In this document: positions 16,701 to 24,450 of the stretch, piece after piece
Layout of the letters: each line of letters starts with the position of its first letter
How positions within the stretch are numbered: the first letter of the stretch is position 1
Origin: Myxococcales bacterium
GTDB taxonomy: Bacteria > Myxococcota_A > Bradymonadia > REDH01
NCBI GenBank assembly: GCA_947496715.1
Contig: CANMDT010000009.1
Location: 1 to 49,742 of the forward strand
Direction: 5' to 3'
DNA: 49,742 nt
Notes under the pieces: generated by a model
Database searches by the model: none
What the model saw: only the letters and a program-made list of their open reading frames with translations
What the model was told of the DNA's origin: nothing
Position numbers and translations under genes: made by a program

Positions 16701-19700
16701 AGTGCCAGGAGCTCTGCAACGACGGCATCGACAACGACGGCGACGCGCTGGTGGACTGCTTTGATGTGGCCTGCCGCGGCTCGGCCCTCTGCCCGCAGCA
16801 GCGCTGCGCCGGTCTCGGCACCTACGTCTATAGCGCAGGCAACGGCGTCTACTATCAGGGATTCGGTGAGCCCATGACCCCGTGCGCCCCCCGCGAGGGC
16901 TGCAGCCTTATCTCGCCTCCGACGGAGGTCGCGGTGGCCGGTGCCTTGGTGCCAACCTACGAGGGCGTCTGCGCGCCCCGACTCGCCGACGGCGCGAGCT
17001 GCACCGCCGAGCCCGCCGACGGCTACTGCTCCGGTAGCAGCTACGGCGGCGCGGGCTGCATCGGCGGCCGCTGCCGCACAGAGCGCAACTACTGCGACGC
17101 CGGCGATGCTGTCGGCTACCGCACCACCTTCCTCGGTGACACTCGCGCCTACTGCGTCCCGACGGCTCAGGTTGTGGCGACCGGCGCCTCCTGCGGCGAC
17201 CTCTCGGGTACCCTCTGCGGCCGCTCCGACGACCGCTGCCTCTCTCGCACAGACCTCGTGGAGAACAACAGCGATGGCATCTGCGTCAGACGCGTCTCCT
17301 CCCCCGGTGAGTGCCCCGCCGGTACGGGCTTCCAGCGCGAGTCGATCACCGCTGGCCAGCGCGCCGGCCTTTGCCTTCCTGTCGTCGGAGACGGCGCAGC
17401 CTGCGGCGTGGCGCAGCGCTGCGACGAGACGCTTGGCCTGGTCTGCGGCTCTGGCGGCACCTGTCGCGCGGCCGTTCAAGCGGAGGCCTGTGCCTCGCCG
17501 AGCCCGCTCACGGCCAACACGAGCGCAGAGGGCCCCGACTTCTTCGCGGTTGACCGGCTCGACGGGCTGACGGCCGCCGATGAGAGCCTCAACTGCTCGG
17601 GGACAGTCGGGCCGGAGAAGGTCTACTTCTACACGGCCACGGCGCCCGTCGAGCTCCGCGTGGAGGCCGGCAGTCTCGATCGCAACGGGCCGATGATCTC
17701 CTGGTATACGCGGCGTTCGACCTGCGGCGATATCTTCGCAGAGGCGGCATGCGGCAGCGCAAGCCTGCAGGGAAGCAGCGGCACGCTGCAGGTGGCAGCC
17801 GGAGAGACCATCTACATCATCGTCGACTCCGAGTCCCGCTGGGCGGGCGGCGATGGAGTCGCCGCAGAGTTCTTCGTTTCGGTCACCGAGGCACCCATTG
17901 CGCAGGCGGGCGAGAGCTGTCTCGCAGCGACCTGCACTGCCGGGCTGAACTGTACGCTTACGAAGGTGTGCGCAGTGCCCTTCTGCGGCGACGGTCAGAC
18001 CGGCGCGGGCGAGCAGTGCGATGATGGCAACAGCGCCGCGGGCGACGGCTGCGCTGCCTGCACCATCGAGAGCTACGCGGAGGTGGAGCCGAACAACGAG
18101 GTAGCGACGGCAAACCTGGTGACCAACGCGCAACGCGTCTCAGGCGATTCGAGTTACGAGAATGACGTGTTCTGCTTCCCGCTGGCCACGGTTGGTGGGC
18201 GTCTCACCTTGCGTCCTGTGGCGGACATCCTCATTGACGGCAGCTGGCTCTATGCGGGGCAGACTCGCATCAAGTCCTTCACCTCTCCGCAGGGATGTTT
18301 CACCGTCTCTGGCTACATTGTCAGTTATCAGGTGGATGTCGTCGTCGACCCGTTTGAGGCCCTGGCGTCCGGCGAGGCCTGCGGACTGGTACTCGCTACC
18401 GGCGCCTTCTGCGGCGACATCGGCGGAAACGCCGCTGTCTGCCGGGAGACCGACCCTCGCCGGCACCTTGGAACCTGCGAAGTGACCAGCTGCGGCGACG
18501 GCTACCTCGACAAGTCTTCGGGTGAGGCGTGCGACGACGGCAACGTGGCGGCCGGTGATGGCTGTTCTGCTGCCTGCGCGCTGGAGGACTACGCGGAGGT
18601 GGAGCCCAATAATGGGACCCTGACCGCGCGCAACATCGGCGGCTACCGACGGGTCTCAGGCGCGATCGACGGCGCGACGGACTACGACTACTTCAAGGTC
18701 ACGCTGGCCCGTCGCTCCCATCTGGAGTTCGACGCCGAGGCGCCTGCCTTCCCGGTCAACAGCAGCGGGCTCGGTGTCCAGCTCCTGTCGGCGAGCGCCG
18801 CAGTCCTCTTCACGGGTGCAATTGACAACTCCTCGACGCGGAGCGGTTCGCGGGGCGGCTATGAGTTGAACGGCACGGGCTACGGCTACGTCTACCGAGA
18901 ACAGGGGCTCGCCTTCCTCGAGCCCGGCACCTACACGATTCGCGTCTCGGCGGCCTCTACAATCACGGGAGCCTACACGCTCTTCATCCGCGAGTTCGCG
19001 ACCTCCGTCGTCACCTCCGGCAGCGCCTGTGAGCCGAGCGACTACAAGCCCTGCCTGGACGGTCTCGCCTGCTCGGTGCTGTCGCAAACCTGCCAGTCGC
19101 CGGTCTGTGGAAACGGCGATGTGACGGTGGGTGAGCAGTGCGACGACGGCAACACCACGGGCGGCGACGGCTGCAGCACCGCCTGTCTGATCGAGCCCTT
19201 TGCCGCTGATAGCATCCCCACAGGTACCGCGCCTTCTGCGCCCATCGAGGGCGGCCCGTTCTACCCCTTCACAGGCGGGAGCGCGGCACGCGCGATCGCC
19301 ATCTCCGGCCCATGGGACACCGGCTACACCCACTACGTCACGCTGCACGTTGACGCCCCGACCCGCATCCGTGCGCTCAATCTTTATGCGCCCTTCACGC
19401 GGAACCGGATCTGGAAGCTGGACGCCCCCTCTTCCTACAGCACGGCAGGTACGCAGGTCGTCGCCATCCAGGTTACCAACACCGCCTACCCCAGCTGGTT
19501 CTCTGCTCTGACGCCGGCCGTGGAGAGCGACGTAAACTGCGATACCGCCACTGCGGATGGCGTCTGCACCAGCCCGGGCACGGGCACAGACTGTGCCGAC
19601 TGCGGGGCCCGTTACGGCTCTACGCCGAGCATTACCTACGGGTTCGATACGGCATTGGCGCCGGGCGACTACCTCGTCGAGTTCTACAACTACAATTATT

Positions 19701-19759
19701 CTTTGCCGAGCTGGCTCTTCCTGGGCGAGTCGCCGTCGGAGCGCCGGACGTTCCGGTAG
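13733..19759 (+). CDS. Giant mosaic surface lipoprotein (Cys repeats, ZU5-like, Asp-rich repeats, PPC-like and MYXO repeats)
   Basis: A 2008-residue protein; GAGG lies 5 nt before the ATG. The signal ends in lipobox LVAC, then a TADT/APDT linker runs to about 100. Residues about 105-415 hold seven or eight copies of a module around NACGGCG-x-L-P. Residues about 423-541 resemble a ZU5 domain (GVAQGQVTVPAGAV to VGDVSHFSLGF). Residues about 544-1020 contain ten copies of a Cys/Asp module typified by DNDGDALVDC, resembling thrombospondin type 3 calcium repeats. The C-terminal half alternates three MYXO repeats (for example CGDGQTGAGEQCDDGN) with PPC-like beta domains that begin YAEVEPNN. No catalytic motif is visible. 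The layout fits a long, calcium-stiffened, disulfide-rich surface stalk or adhesin; that role is inferred. A hairpin terminator follows. Confidence 0.88.
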   Translation: MKFLSPMIHRFSDARVRALFCLTVAGLLVACEAPAEKVAPADDTSTTADTAVDAADTGADTADSTSGEVTEDTAPDGADTAPDTAPDTAPDTAPDTATDTGEPPATCDEQLGLLPSTDCGCGGQLICRDQAAPPVCVGALPENACGGCGGIAVEIGAGCGFCGDGVWTCDAANPDVPNCVGETPQNSCGGCAALPGMEGDSCSADGFFLCVTEEELACVGPGQNACGGFSALGEALGGPCGECGAGRFVCDGADTVRCEEAAEPRNACGGCGTLPNRLGDACGDCDGTWACDPSNSDGLVCSQSRNVCGSCGSPGAGALGEACTGGRLVCGIDGQLSCESNDRNLCGGTSALADEPGSDCGSCGGVNICAGLERVVCIGSAPVNGCGGCGFLPAFPGTFCGVDHTWECNADGTMACEQTTASVVVSGGVGGTTGVAQGQVTVPAGAVPDPIRITIRVRNGMTIPGYQLTSPVLEFGPAGTEFATPIEVQIISDDAPASDMVWSNRPTEGGGYSEVPDATVNGDALVGDVSHFSLGFTGIPLAATERCDDLLDNDSDGLTDCDDSDCARVPSCEPVGVEDCSNGVDDDRDLFVDCEDNDCIGAPGCGVLLVELCANRIDDDSDGMTDCADVDCVRDPACRVLPLEVCGDGLDNDENGLTDCDDSACAGDAACIAADAGGDTEPDALTDTGTALLCGGVACVGAEVCKTTPAGDLCLVPCVTQIDCAAGSICTLWGCVNDADAGGDIEPDAATDTGTITDTGTRAETCDDDIDNNGNGWIDCQEGACSVACGGDASCDNVSDRGTFATLSSGTLFNTCSSLGNQAAISDCFATGGFGTGCASCLAAFVLCGSSAECTGTFNSCSGLTLFPPEVCNNRVDDNGDALVDCADPTCSGATVCGGPPPAENCSNSYDDDGDTLVDCADPDCASAAVCGESNCADNVDNNGDTLVDCADPDCASDAACFEFECNDYLDDDGDGQTDCLDPDCNGLPQCQELCNDGIDNDGDALVDCFDVACRGSALCPQQRCAGLGTYVYSAGNGVYYQGFGEPMTPCAPREGCSLISPPTEVAVAGALVPTYEGVCAPRLADGASCTAEPADGYCSGSSYGGAGCIGGRCRTERNYCDAGDAVGYRTTFLGDTRAYCVPTAQVVATGASCGDLSGTLCGRSDDRCLSRTDLVENNSDGICVRRVSSPGECPAGTGFQRESITAGQRAGLCLPVVGDGAACGVAQRCDETLGLVCGSGGTCRAAVQAEACASPSPLTANTSAEGPDFFAVDRLDGLTAADESLNCSGTVGPEKVYFYTATAPVELRVEAGSLDRNGPMISWYTRRSTCGDIFAEAACGSASLQGSSGTLQVAAGETIYIIVDSESRWAGGDGVAAEFFVSVTEAPIAQAGESCLAATCTAGLNCTLTKVCAVPFCGDGQTGAGEQCDDGNSAAGDGCAACTIESYAEVEPNNEVATANLVTNAQRVSGDSSYENDVFCFPLATVGGRLTLRPVADILIDGSWLYAGQTRIKSFTSPQGCFTVSGYIVSYQVDVVVDPFEALASGEACGLVLATGAFCGDIGGNAAVCRETDPRRHLGTCEVTSCGDGYLDKSSGEACDDGNVAAGDGCSAACALEDYAEVEPNNGTLTARNIGGYRRVSGAIDGATDYDYFKVTLARRSHLEFDAEAPAFPVNSSGLGVQLLSASAAVLFTGAIDNSSTRSGSRGGYELNGTGYGYVYREQGLAFLEPGTYTIRVSAASTITGAYTLFIREFATSVVTSGSACEPSDYKPCLDGLACSVLSQTCQSPVCGNGDVTVGEQCDDGNTTGGDGCSTACLIEPFAADSIPTGTAPSAPIEGGPFYPFTGGSAARAIAISGPWDTGYTHYVTLHVDAPTRIRALNLYAPFTRNRIWKLDAPSSYSTAGTQVVAIQVTNTAYPSWFSALTPAVESDVNCDTATADGVCTSPGTGTDCADCGARYGSTPSITYGFDTALAPGDYLVEFYNYNYSLPSWLFLGESPSERRTFR
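13967..14026 (+). repeat. Five tandem 12-bp units encoding the DTAP linker
   Basis: Units of gacaccgctccc type (with one to three base differences) repeat five times in the linker of the giant lipoprotein. The peptide repeat is DTAP. It differs in sequence from the 12-bp repeats of the neighbouring FGE-like lipoprotein, so the two arrays expanded separately. Confidence 0.8.
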
Positions 19760-19770
19760 CGGGGAAGGGA

Positions 19771-19788
19771 GGGGCGCTGGGGCGCCCC
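19771..19788. terminator. Hairpin between convergent giant lipoprotein and small exported protein genes
   Basis: GGGGCGC-TGGG-GCGCCCC forms a perfect 7-bp all-GC stem with a 4-nt loop in the 35-bp gap between two convergent stop codons. There is no T-tract, so it may act as a bidirectional Rho-assisted or processing hairpin. Confidence 0.5.
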
Positions 19789-19794
19789 GGGCCC

Positions 19795-20619
19795 CTACCA
19801 GTCGAAGCGGACCGTCGCGCCTGTGGGCGAGACCCGCAGCGAGGCGCGGGCCGTCTCTTCCTTGTCCATCCAGTCGAGGAGGAGGAAGGTGCCGCCCGTG
19901 CCCAGCGCTGCTGCGCCAAAGCCGTAGAGGATGGCGAGCGGGAGTTTGGCGTCGTCGATCTTGGCGGCGAGCGTGGTGACGGCGTCGCGGTCGCAGCCGG
20001 CGAGGTCTGCTGTGCAGAGGGCGTAGGCGTCGTCGTAGTCGCTCCGGGTGGAGGCGCCGGAGGCGTTGTAGACGAGGCCGCCGACGACCGAGGCGGCGCC
20101 GGCCGAGAGGAGGGAGTAGCCCCAGGTGCGCATGGGGCGGGCCGGCTTGGGCGGCGCCTCCGCGATGGGCTTGCTGGTGTCGACGCAGCTGTTGACCGCT
20201 GCCGAGATGGCCGCCGTCTGGTCGGCGTCGAGCGCGGCCGCGGGCAGGTTGCTCCGCTTGCCGAACCAGCCGCGGGCCTTGATGCACTCGCCGCCCTCTG
20301 CGGCGAAGTAGGCCAGCTCACCGACGACGCCGGCATAGACCTGCTCAAGCGTGGTGCGGTCATCGCCAACCCAGTTGGTGTCTGCGAGCCAGCCCTCGTG
20401 CAGCATGGCGCACTCCCAGCGGCTGGTGATAACCGCAGCCTTCTTCGCTGCGGTCTCGGTCCTGTCTGCGGTGAGGAGCGCCTGATCGGCTGCATCCATC
20501 TTCGCGTTGCAGGCGTTGTAGGCCACTTCGGTGAAGGGGACCCCCTTTGCGCTCGCCGTGACAGGGAGCCCGGCGAGGCCGAGAGCGAGGATGGCAGACA
20601 GTTGCGTGAGGTGTGCCAT
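19795..20619 (-). CDS. Exported protein of unknown function with one C-terminal-half hydrophobic segment
   Basis: A 274-residue protein. The ATG at 20619 begins a Sec signal peptide (MAHLTQLSAILALGLAGLPV, cleavage near ASA). The mature N-terminal half is helical with four cysteines (NACNAK, WECAML, GECIKARG, NSCVD), probably two disulfides. After a Pro-rich spacer (EAPPKPARP), two hydrophobic stretches (YSLLSAGAASVVGGLVY and LAILYGFGAAALGTGGTFLLLDW) could be membrane segments. The C-terminus ATVRFDW ends in an aromatic residue and may be a short beta strand. I do not recognise a family. It is convergent with the giant lipoprotein gene and divergent from the Ser/Thr kinase gene. A TTG start at 20667 is possible but would precede the signal sequence with 16 unlikely residues. 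Confidence 0.7.
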   Translation of the reverse strand: MAHLTQLSAILALGLAGLPVTASAKGVPFTEVAYNACNAKMDAADQALLTADRTETAAKKAAVITSRWECAMLHEGWLADTNWVGDDRTTLEQVYAGVVGELAYFAAEGGECIKARGWFGKRSNLPAAALDADQTAAISAAVNSCVDTSKPIAEAPPKPARPMRTWGYSLLSAGAASVVGGLVYNASGASTRSDYDDAYALCTADLAGCDRDAVTTLAAKIDDAKLPLAILYGFGAAALGTGGTFLLLDWMDKEETARASLRVSPTGATVRFDW

Positions 20620-20751
20620 GGGGAGCAGACAGGCGGAGGAGAGGATGTGCAATCGCGTAGGAGGCAACGTTACTTTCTTGGGGCAACCGGTGGCAAGCGG
20701 AACCTCCGCATGATAGCCTCTCGTGAGACCTCTTTGTTCGGGTTCGCAGCC

Positions 20752-22497
20752 ATGTCAGAGCGCGTTGATACAGAGCCCGCCTTGGAGGGGAGCGAGACGC
20801 GCGCCTTCCCGGCCGGCGTGGAGTCTGTGATCGGCGGGCGCTACCGTGTCTTGCGGAAGCTTGGCGAAGGCGGCTTTGCCTACGTCTTCGAGGCCAGCCA
20901 TGTGGAGCTTCCGGACCTTCACTACGCCATCAAGGTGTTGCGCGGCGAGCATGCGGGCGAGGCAGAGGTCATCCGGAAGTTCCGCCACGAGGCGGTGCTG
21001 CTGAGCGGGCTGAAGTGCCCGCAGACAGTGCGGGTGGTGGACTTTGGTATCACCGGTGAGGGCTCGCCCTTTTTTGTGATGGAGTTCGTGAAGGGGGTGA
21101 CGCTCGAGACGCTTTTGGCGCGTGCGAAGCGGCTCCGTCCGACTGATGTTGCCCGGCTGACGATGGATGTTCTGGAGTCGCTCGATGAGGCCCACAACGC
21201 CCGCATCGTGCATCGCGACATCAAGCCTGCAAACATCCTTGTTGTGCCCGGTTCTGCGGGCGGCCACCCGCGCGCAAAGGTGCTGGATTTTGGCATCGCG
21301 AAGGTGCTCGCCGGGCAGGGCGAAGGGGCCGCTGCGGCCAACCAGACCATTGGCGATTTTGTCTTCTGCACGCCGCTCTACGCGCCGGCAGAGGTGCTAC
21401 GCCGAGACCCCAAGCCGCAGTCCGATCTCTACTCGCTCGGCCATGTGATGGCGGAGCTGCTCGACGGTCAGGCTCCCTTCGTTGCCGATGTGCCAGTCAT
21501 GAGCGCCTATCGCCACCTCTCGGGCGAGGCGATCGCGCTCGGGCCGCATTCGGAGGCGAGCGGGCTGGCAGCGGTCATCCGCAAGGCGACGGCCCACAAG
21601 GTGGAGGACCGCTACGAAACCGCAGCCGAGATGATCGTCGCGCTCCGAGAGGTGACCCAGAAGCTGGTGGCGGCGGCGGGGAGCGAGCGTGTGCTTGCTG
21701 TGGAGATTGATGATCGGGCCATGGGCGAGAGCGCCGAGCAGCTCGGCGCGCCGGAGATCGATACCAGCCTGCCCGCAAAGACCGACGCCTTCCTGCAGAG
21801 TGGGATGACAGGGGCAAATCCGGCGAACCACACGCCATCGCCCACGCTCGAATTGGGCGGGGAGACGGTGATGCATGCCAAGGCGCCGGCCTCCTTCCGC
21901 CCCGCGGAGCAGAAGGCTGCCGCGTCGCCGGTGGTTGGCGCGGAGGCTGCGCGCGCTGCTGCGGCTGCGCAGGTTGGCCCTGCGACCGAGGCCGTGGTGG
22001 GACGGATGCAGGCGAAGAACCGGCAGCTGCAGTTCGTCGCTGGTGGGGTGGCGGTCGCGGTGGTGGCTGCGGCAGGGGCGCTTGCCTGGACGGTCACGCG
22101 GAGCGAACCGCCCGCGGCGCCGGTACCTGCAACTGCGCAGGATGCTGTTCCCACTCCGGCTGCCGAAGCTGCGCCGGTGCCTGCAGCTGCGCCTGTGGCT
22201 GCCGCGCCGGCCGCTGCCCCCGTCGAAGGCTCGGCTGTGGCTGCGACCCCGGACGAGGCGCCCAAGGTGGCCCCGGCGGAGGCCGCGCGTCGCAAGGCGC
22301 CGAAGGCCGTCGCGCCGGCTGCTCAGCCGCCGCCTGCTCCTGTGGTCGTGCCGGCTGTGGAGGCGCCCAAGGCTGAGCCGAAGCCCGAGCCGAGGCCCGA
22401 ACCCGTGGTGGCGCCCAAGCCTGCGGAGCCTGCGCCTGCGCCCAAGCCGCGCATCCGCGGTCGCGACTCCATCTTCATCCCGACGGCGCCCAAGTAG
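20752..22497 (+). CDS. Transmembrane Hanks-type serine/threonine protein kinase
   Basis: A 581-residue kinase. ATG at 20752 precedes the kinase domain by about 30 residues; an ATG at 20710 is an alternative. Kinase marks are the Gly-loop GEGGFAYVF (38-46), Lys61 in AIKVL, Glu80, HRDIKPAN (Asp156, Asn161), DFG (179-181) and DLYSLG (225-230). The activation-loop end, usually GTPxYMAPE, reads CTPLYAPAE (206-214), a departure at the first Gly and in the APE triad. After a Ser/Ala-rich linker, one membrane helix (about 423-450) leads to an Ala/Pro/Lys-rich tail that is probably periplasmic and may contact the cell wall; no PASTA domain is present. All catalytic residues are kept, so it is probably active. 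Stop is 3 bp from the convergent diguanylate cyclase stop. Confidence 0.9.
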   Translation: MSERVDTEPALEGSETRAFPAGVESVIGGRYRVLRKLGEGGFAYVFEASHVELPDLHYAIKVLRGEHAGEAEVIRKFRHEAVLLSGLKCPQTVRVVDFGITGEGSPFFVMEFVKGVTLETLLARAKRLRPTDVARLTMDVLESLDEAHNARIVHRDIKPANILVVPGSAGGHPRAKVLDFGIAKVLAGQGEGAAAANQTIGDFVFCTPLYAPAEVLRRDPKPQSDLYSLGHVMAELLDGQAPFVADVPVMSAYRHLSGEAIALGPHSEASGLAAVIRKATAHKVEDRYETAAEMIVALREVTQKLVAAAGSERVLAVEIDDRAMGESAEQLGAPEIDTSLPAKTDAFLQSGMTGANPANHTPSPTLELGGETVMHAKAPASFRPAEQKAAASPVVGAEAARAAAAAQVGPATEAVVGRMQAKNRQLQFVAGGVAVAVVAAAGALAWTVTRSEPPAAPVPATAQDAVPTPAAEAAPVPAAAPVAAAPAAAPVEGSAVAATPDEAPKVAPAEAARRKAPKAVAPAAQPPPAPVVVPAVEAPKAEPKPEPRPEPVVAPKPAEPAPAPKPRIRGRDSIFIPTAPK

Positions 22498-22500
22498 GGC

Positions 22501-24330
22501 TCAGGCGCGGCTGCGAAGGAGCGGCTGCGGCGCGGCGGTTGCAGGCCTGAGCTCCGACGGGTCGGGCCAGCCGTCAGCGTCGTTCATCACCGTGGTTGGC
22601 GCGGGTGCAATCATGGCTGAAGGTGCAGCTTCGGCTGGCTCATGCTCGGCGATGAAGACCCGGTTCCGGCCCGCATGTTTGGCGCGGTAGAGCGCACCGT
22701 CGGCCGACTCGACGAGGCGGTTGGCGCGGCTCTCGTCCGGGAAGGCGGCGATGCCGCAGGAGTAGGTCACGAAGATGGGGCGACCCTCATACATGTGGCG
22801 CACCCGTGAGAAGCCGTCGCGGATCTCGTCGAGGACCCGCTGCGCCACCGAGGCCGGTGTATCGGGCAGCACGACGGCGAACTCCTCGCCGCCCCAGCGC
22901 CCTACGAAGTCGGTGCGCCGGAGCCGCTGCCGGAGCATCAGCGAGAGGCTGCGGAGCACTCGGTCGCCAAAGGCGTGGCCATAGGTGTCGTTGATTTTCT
23001 TGAAGCCATCCAAGTCGATCATCGCCACCGAGCAGGGGGCGTTGCGCCGCTGCGCGCGGAAGACCTCGACCTCGAGCTGGTTCTCGATGCGGCTGTGGTT
23101 GAGCAGGCCGGTGAGGCCATCCTTTTCCATGTAGGAGCGGAGCACGCGGGCCCGGTCGGCGCGGGCGGCGATGGCGGAGGAGATGCGCTTGATGGAGAGG
23201 TCGCCGCTGAGGAATTCGTCGGCGCCGACGCGGATGGCGGCTGTCTGGCGCACCTCGTTCACCTCGTCCGAGAGGAAGAGGATGGGGATGCCGACGAACT
23301 GGTCGTCCTGGCGCAGCATCGAGGCGAGCTCCATGCCGGTGCAGCTCCGGTAGCGGGTCTCCAGTACGATGACCTCGGGCTGGAACTCGGCGATGGGGTC
23401 GAGGAGCTCCGACGACTCGTCGACGAGCGAGACCAGCATGTTGAGCTGGCCGAGGCCGAGCGCGACCTCGCGGGCGCGGGTGCCGATCTCGCTGACGAGC
23501 ATGACCCGGTAGGGGGCCTTGGGGCCGTCGAAGGTGAGGTTGTCGATCTTGTCGAGCAGCACCGAGAGGTCGACCGGCTTGGTGAGGAAGGCGGTACCGC
23601 CGGCGCGCACCGACTCGAGCCGCGCATCCATGTCGGTGCGGCCCGAGACGGTGATGATGTGGGCAGGCCTGACCCGCTTCTCCCGCATCACCCGGAGGAT
23701 CTCCATGGTGACCGCGCAGTCGGACTCGGCGGGCGAGCCCATGATGAGCAGGTCTGGGGTGTTGCGGGCGAAGGCGGCCTCCACCTGGGCGACGCTCGAG
23801 AGCTGCCGAACCGCGTAGCCGAAGTGCTCGAGCTGGTCGCCGTAGGCGCCCTCGTCGGAGGGCTGCTCGACGACAAAGATGGTGCGCTGTTTTGGGAGCG
23901 CTGCATCGGGCACCGTCTCCCCTGCAACGGCGGGGAAGTTGCCTGAAACAGCGCGGTAGTCGCCCGTCACACCGGAGGCGCGCAGGGTGCCGAAGGTTAG
24001 GGACTGGCGCACCTCCTCCATGGCCTCTGCGAGTGTCCAGCGCTCCTGCGAACTGAAGTTCTGGGGGGCGAGGCGGCGGCGCTCTGCGAGCGACTGGATC
24101 TGGCGGCCGGCGCGGCCCAGTCCCGGATGACCGAAGGTGGTAGCGGCGCCGATGATCCGATGGGCGAGGCCCATGATGTTCGTCCACCGCTCCGAGGTGG
24201 AGCCGGCGCCCAGCGCGCGCACCTCTTCTTCGAGCGCCGCGACGGTCTTGGGCAGGTTGGCGCGATACTCCCGCTGCAGCGTCTGCAGGCGCTCCTCGAA
24301 GGCGCGACGTGAGTCGACGGGGATAGACAT
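22501..24330 (-). CDS. Diguanylate cyclase with Hpt and two degenerate receiver domains
   Basis: A 609-residue cytoplasmic protein. The start at 24330 (MSIPVD) directly precedes the first domain. Residues about 10-112 form an Hpt domain with the phospho-accepting His57 in GLAHRIIGAATTFG. Two receiver-like domains follow (about 149-265 and 273-388), but the phospho-acceptor Asp is replaced by Gly198 in LLIMGSP and by Glu324 in VIVLETRY. The GGDEF domain (about 398-562) has the active motif GGEEF (480-484), the metal Asp in MIDLDGF and an inhibitory RxxD site (Arg471-Asp474) five residues before it. It should make cyclic di-GMP with product inhibition, with input through His57 or protein contacts and not receiver phosphorylation. 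No cognate histidine kinase is seen in the window. Confidence 0.92.
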   Translation of the reverse strand: MSIPVDSRRAFEERLQTLQREYRANLPKTVAALEEEVRALGAGSTSERWTNIMGLAHRIIGAATTFGHPGLGRAGRQIQSLAERRRLAPQNFSSQERWTLAEAMEEVRQSLTFGTLRASGVTGDYRAVSGNFPAVAGETVPDAALPKQRTIFVVEQPSDEGAYGDQLEHFGYAVRQLSSVAQVEAAFARNTPDLLIMGSPAESDCAVTMEILRVMREKRVRPAHIITVSGRTDMDARLESVRAGGTAFLTKPVDLSVLLDKIDNLTFDGPKAPYRVMLVSEIGTRAREVALGLGQLNMLVSLVDESSELLDPIAEFQPEVIVLETRYRSCTGMELASMLRQDDQFVGIPILFLSDEVNEVRQTAAIRVGADEFLSGDLSIKRISSAIAARADRARVLRSYMEKDGLTGLLNHSRIENQLEVEVFRAQRRNAPCSVAMIDLDGFKKINDTYGHAFGDRVLRSLSLMLRQRLRRTDFVGRWGGEEFAVVLPDTPASVAQRVLDEIRDGFSRVRHMYEGRPIFVTYSCGIAAFPDESRANRLVESADGALYRAKHAGRNRVFIAEHEPAEAAPSAMIAPAPTTVMNDADGWPDPSELRPATAAPQPLLRSRA

Positions 24331-24381
24331 GCAGATCGGTCCAGAGGGAGTTGCAGATGGGATGGCGGTACGGAGCGGCCT

Positions 24382-24404
24382 CCGGCGAGGCAACTTTTCG
24401 CCGG
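24382..24404. promoter_or_regulatory. Perfect 7-bp inverted repeat in the diguanylate cyclase / exported protein divergent region
   Basis: CCGGCGA-N9-TCGCCGG lies midway in the 120-bp region between divergent starts at 24330 and 24451. It could be an operator serving both genes or a 5'-UTR hairpin. No other strong promoter element is visible there. Confidence 0.35.
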
Positions 24405-24450
24405 TCCGCGCCGCTCGACGGGGCGGGGCGAAGCAGGGTAGAGAGCTTGC

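Noticed and set aside
14804-18133. A long open frame (about 1100 codons) antisense to the giant lipoprotein gene
   Set aside because: Compositionally biased (Ala/Val/Gly/Arg) with no motif; the sense strand has a signal peptide, lipobox, ribosome-binding site and recognisable repeats.
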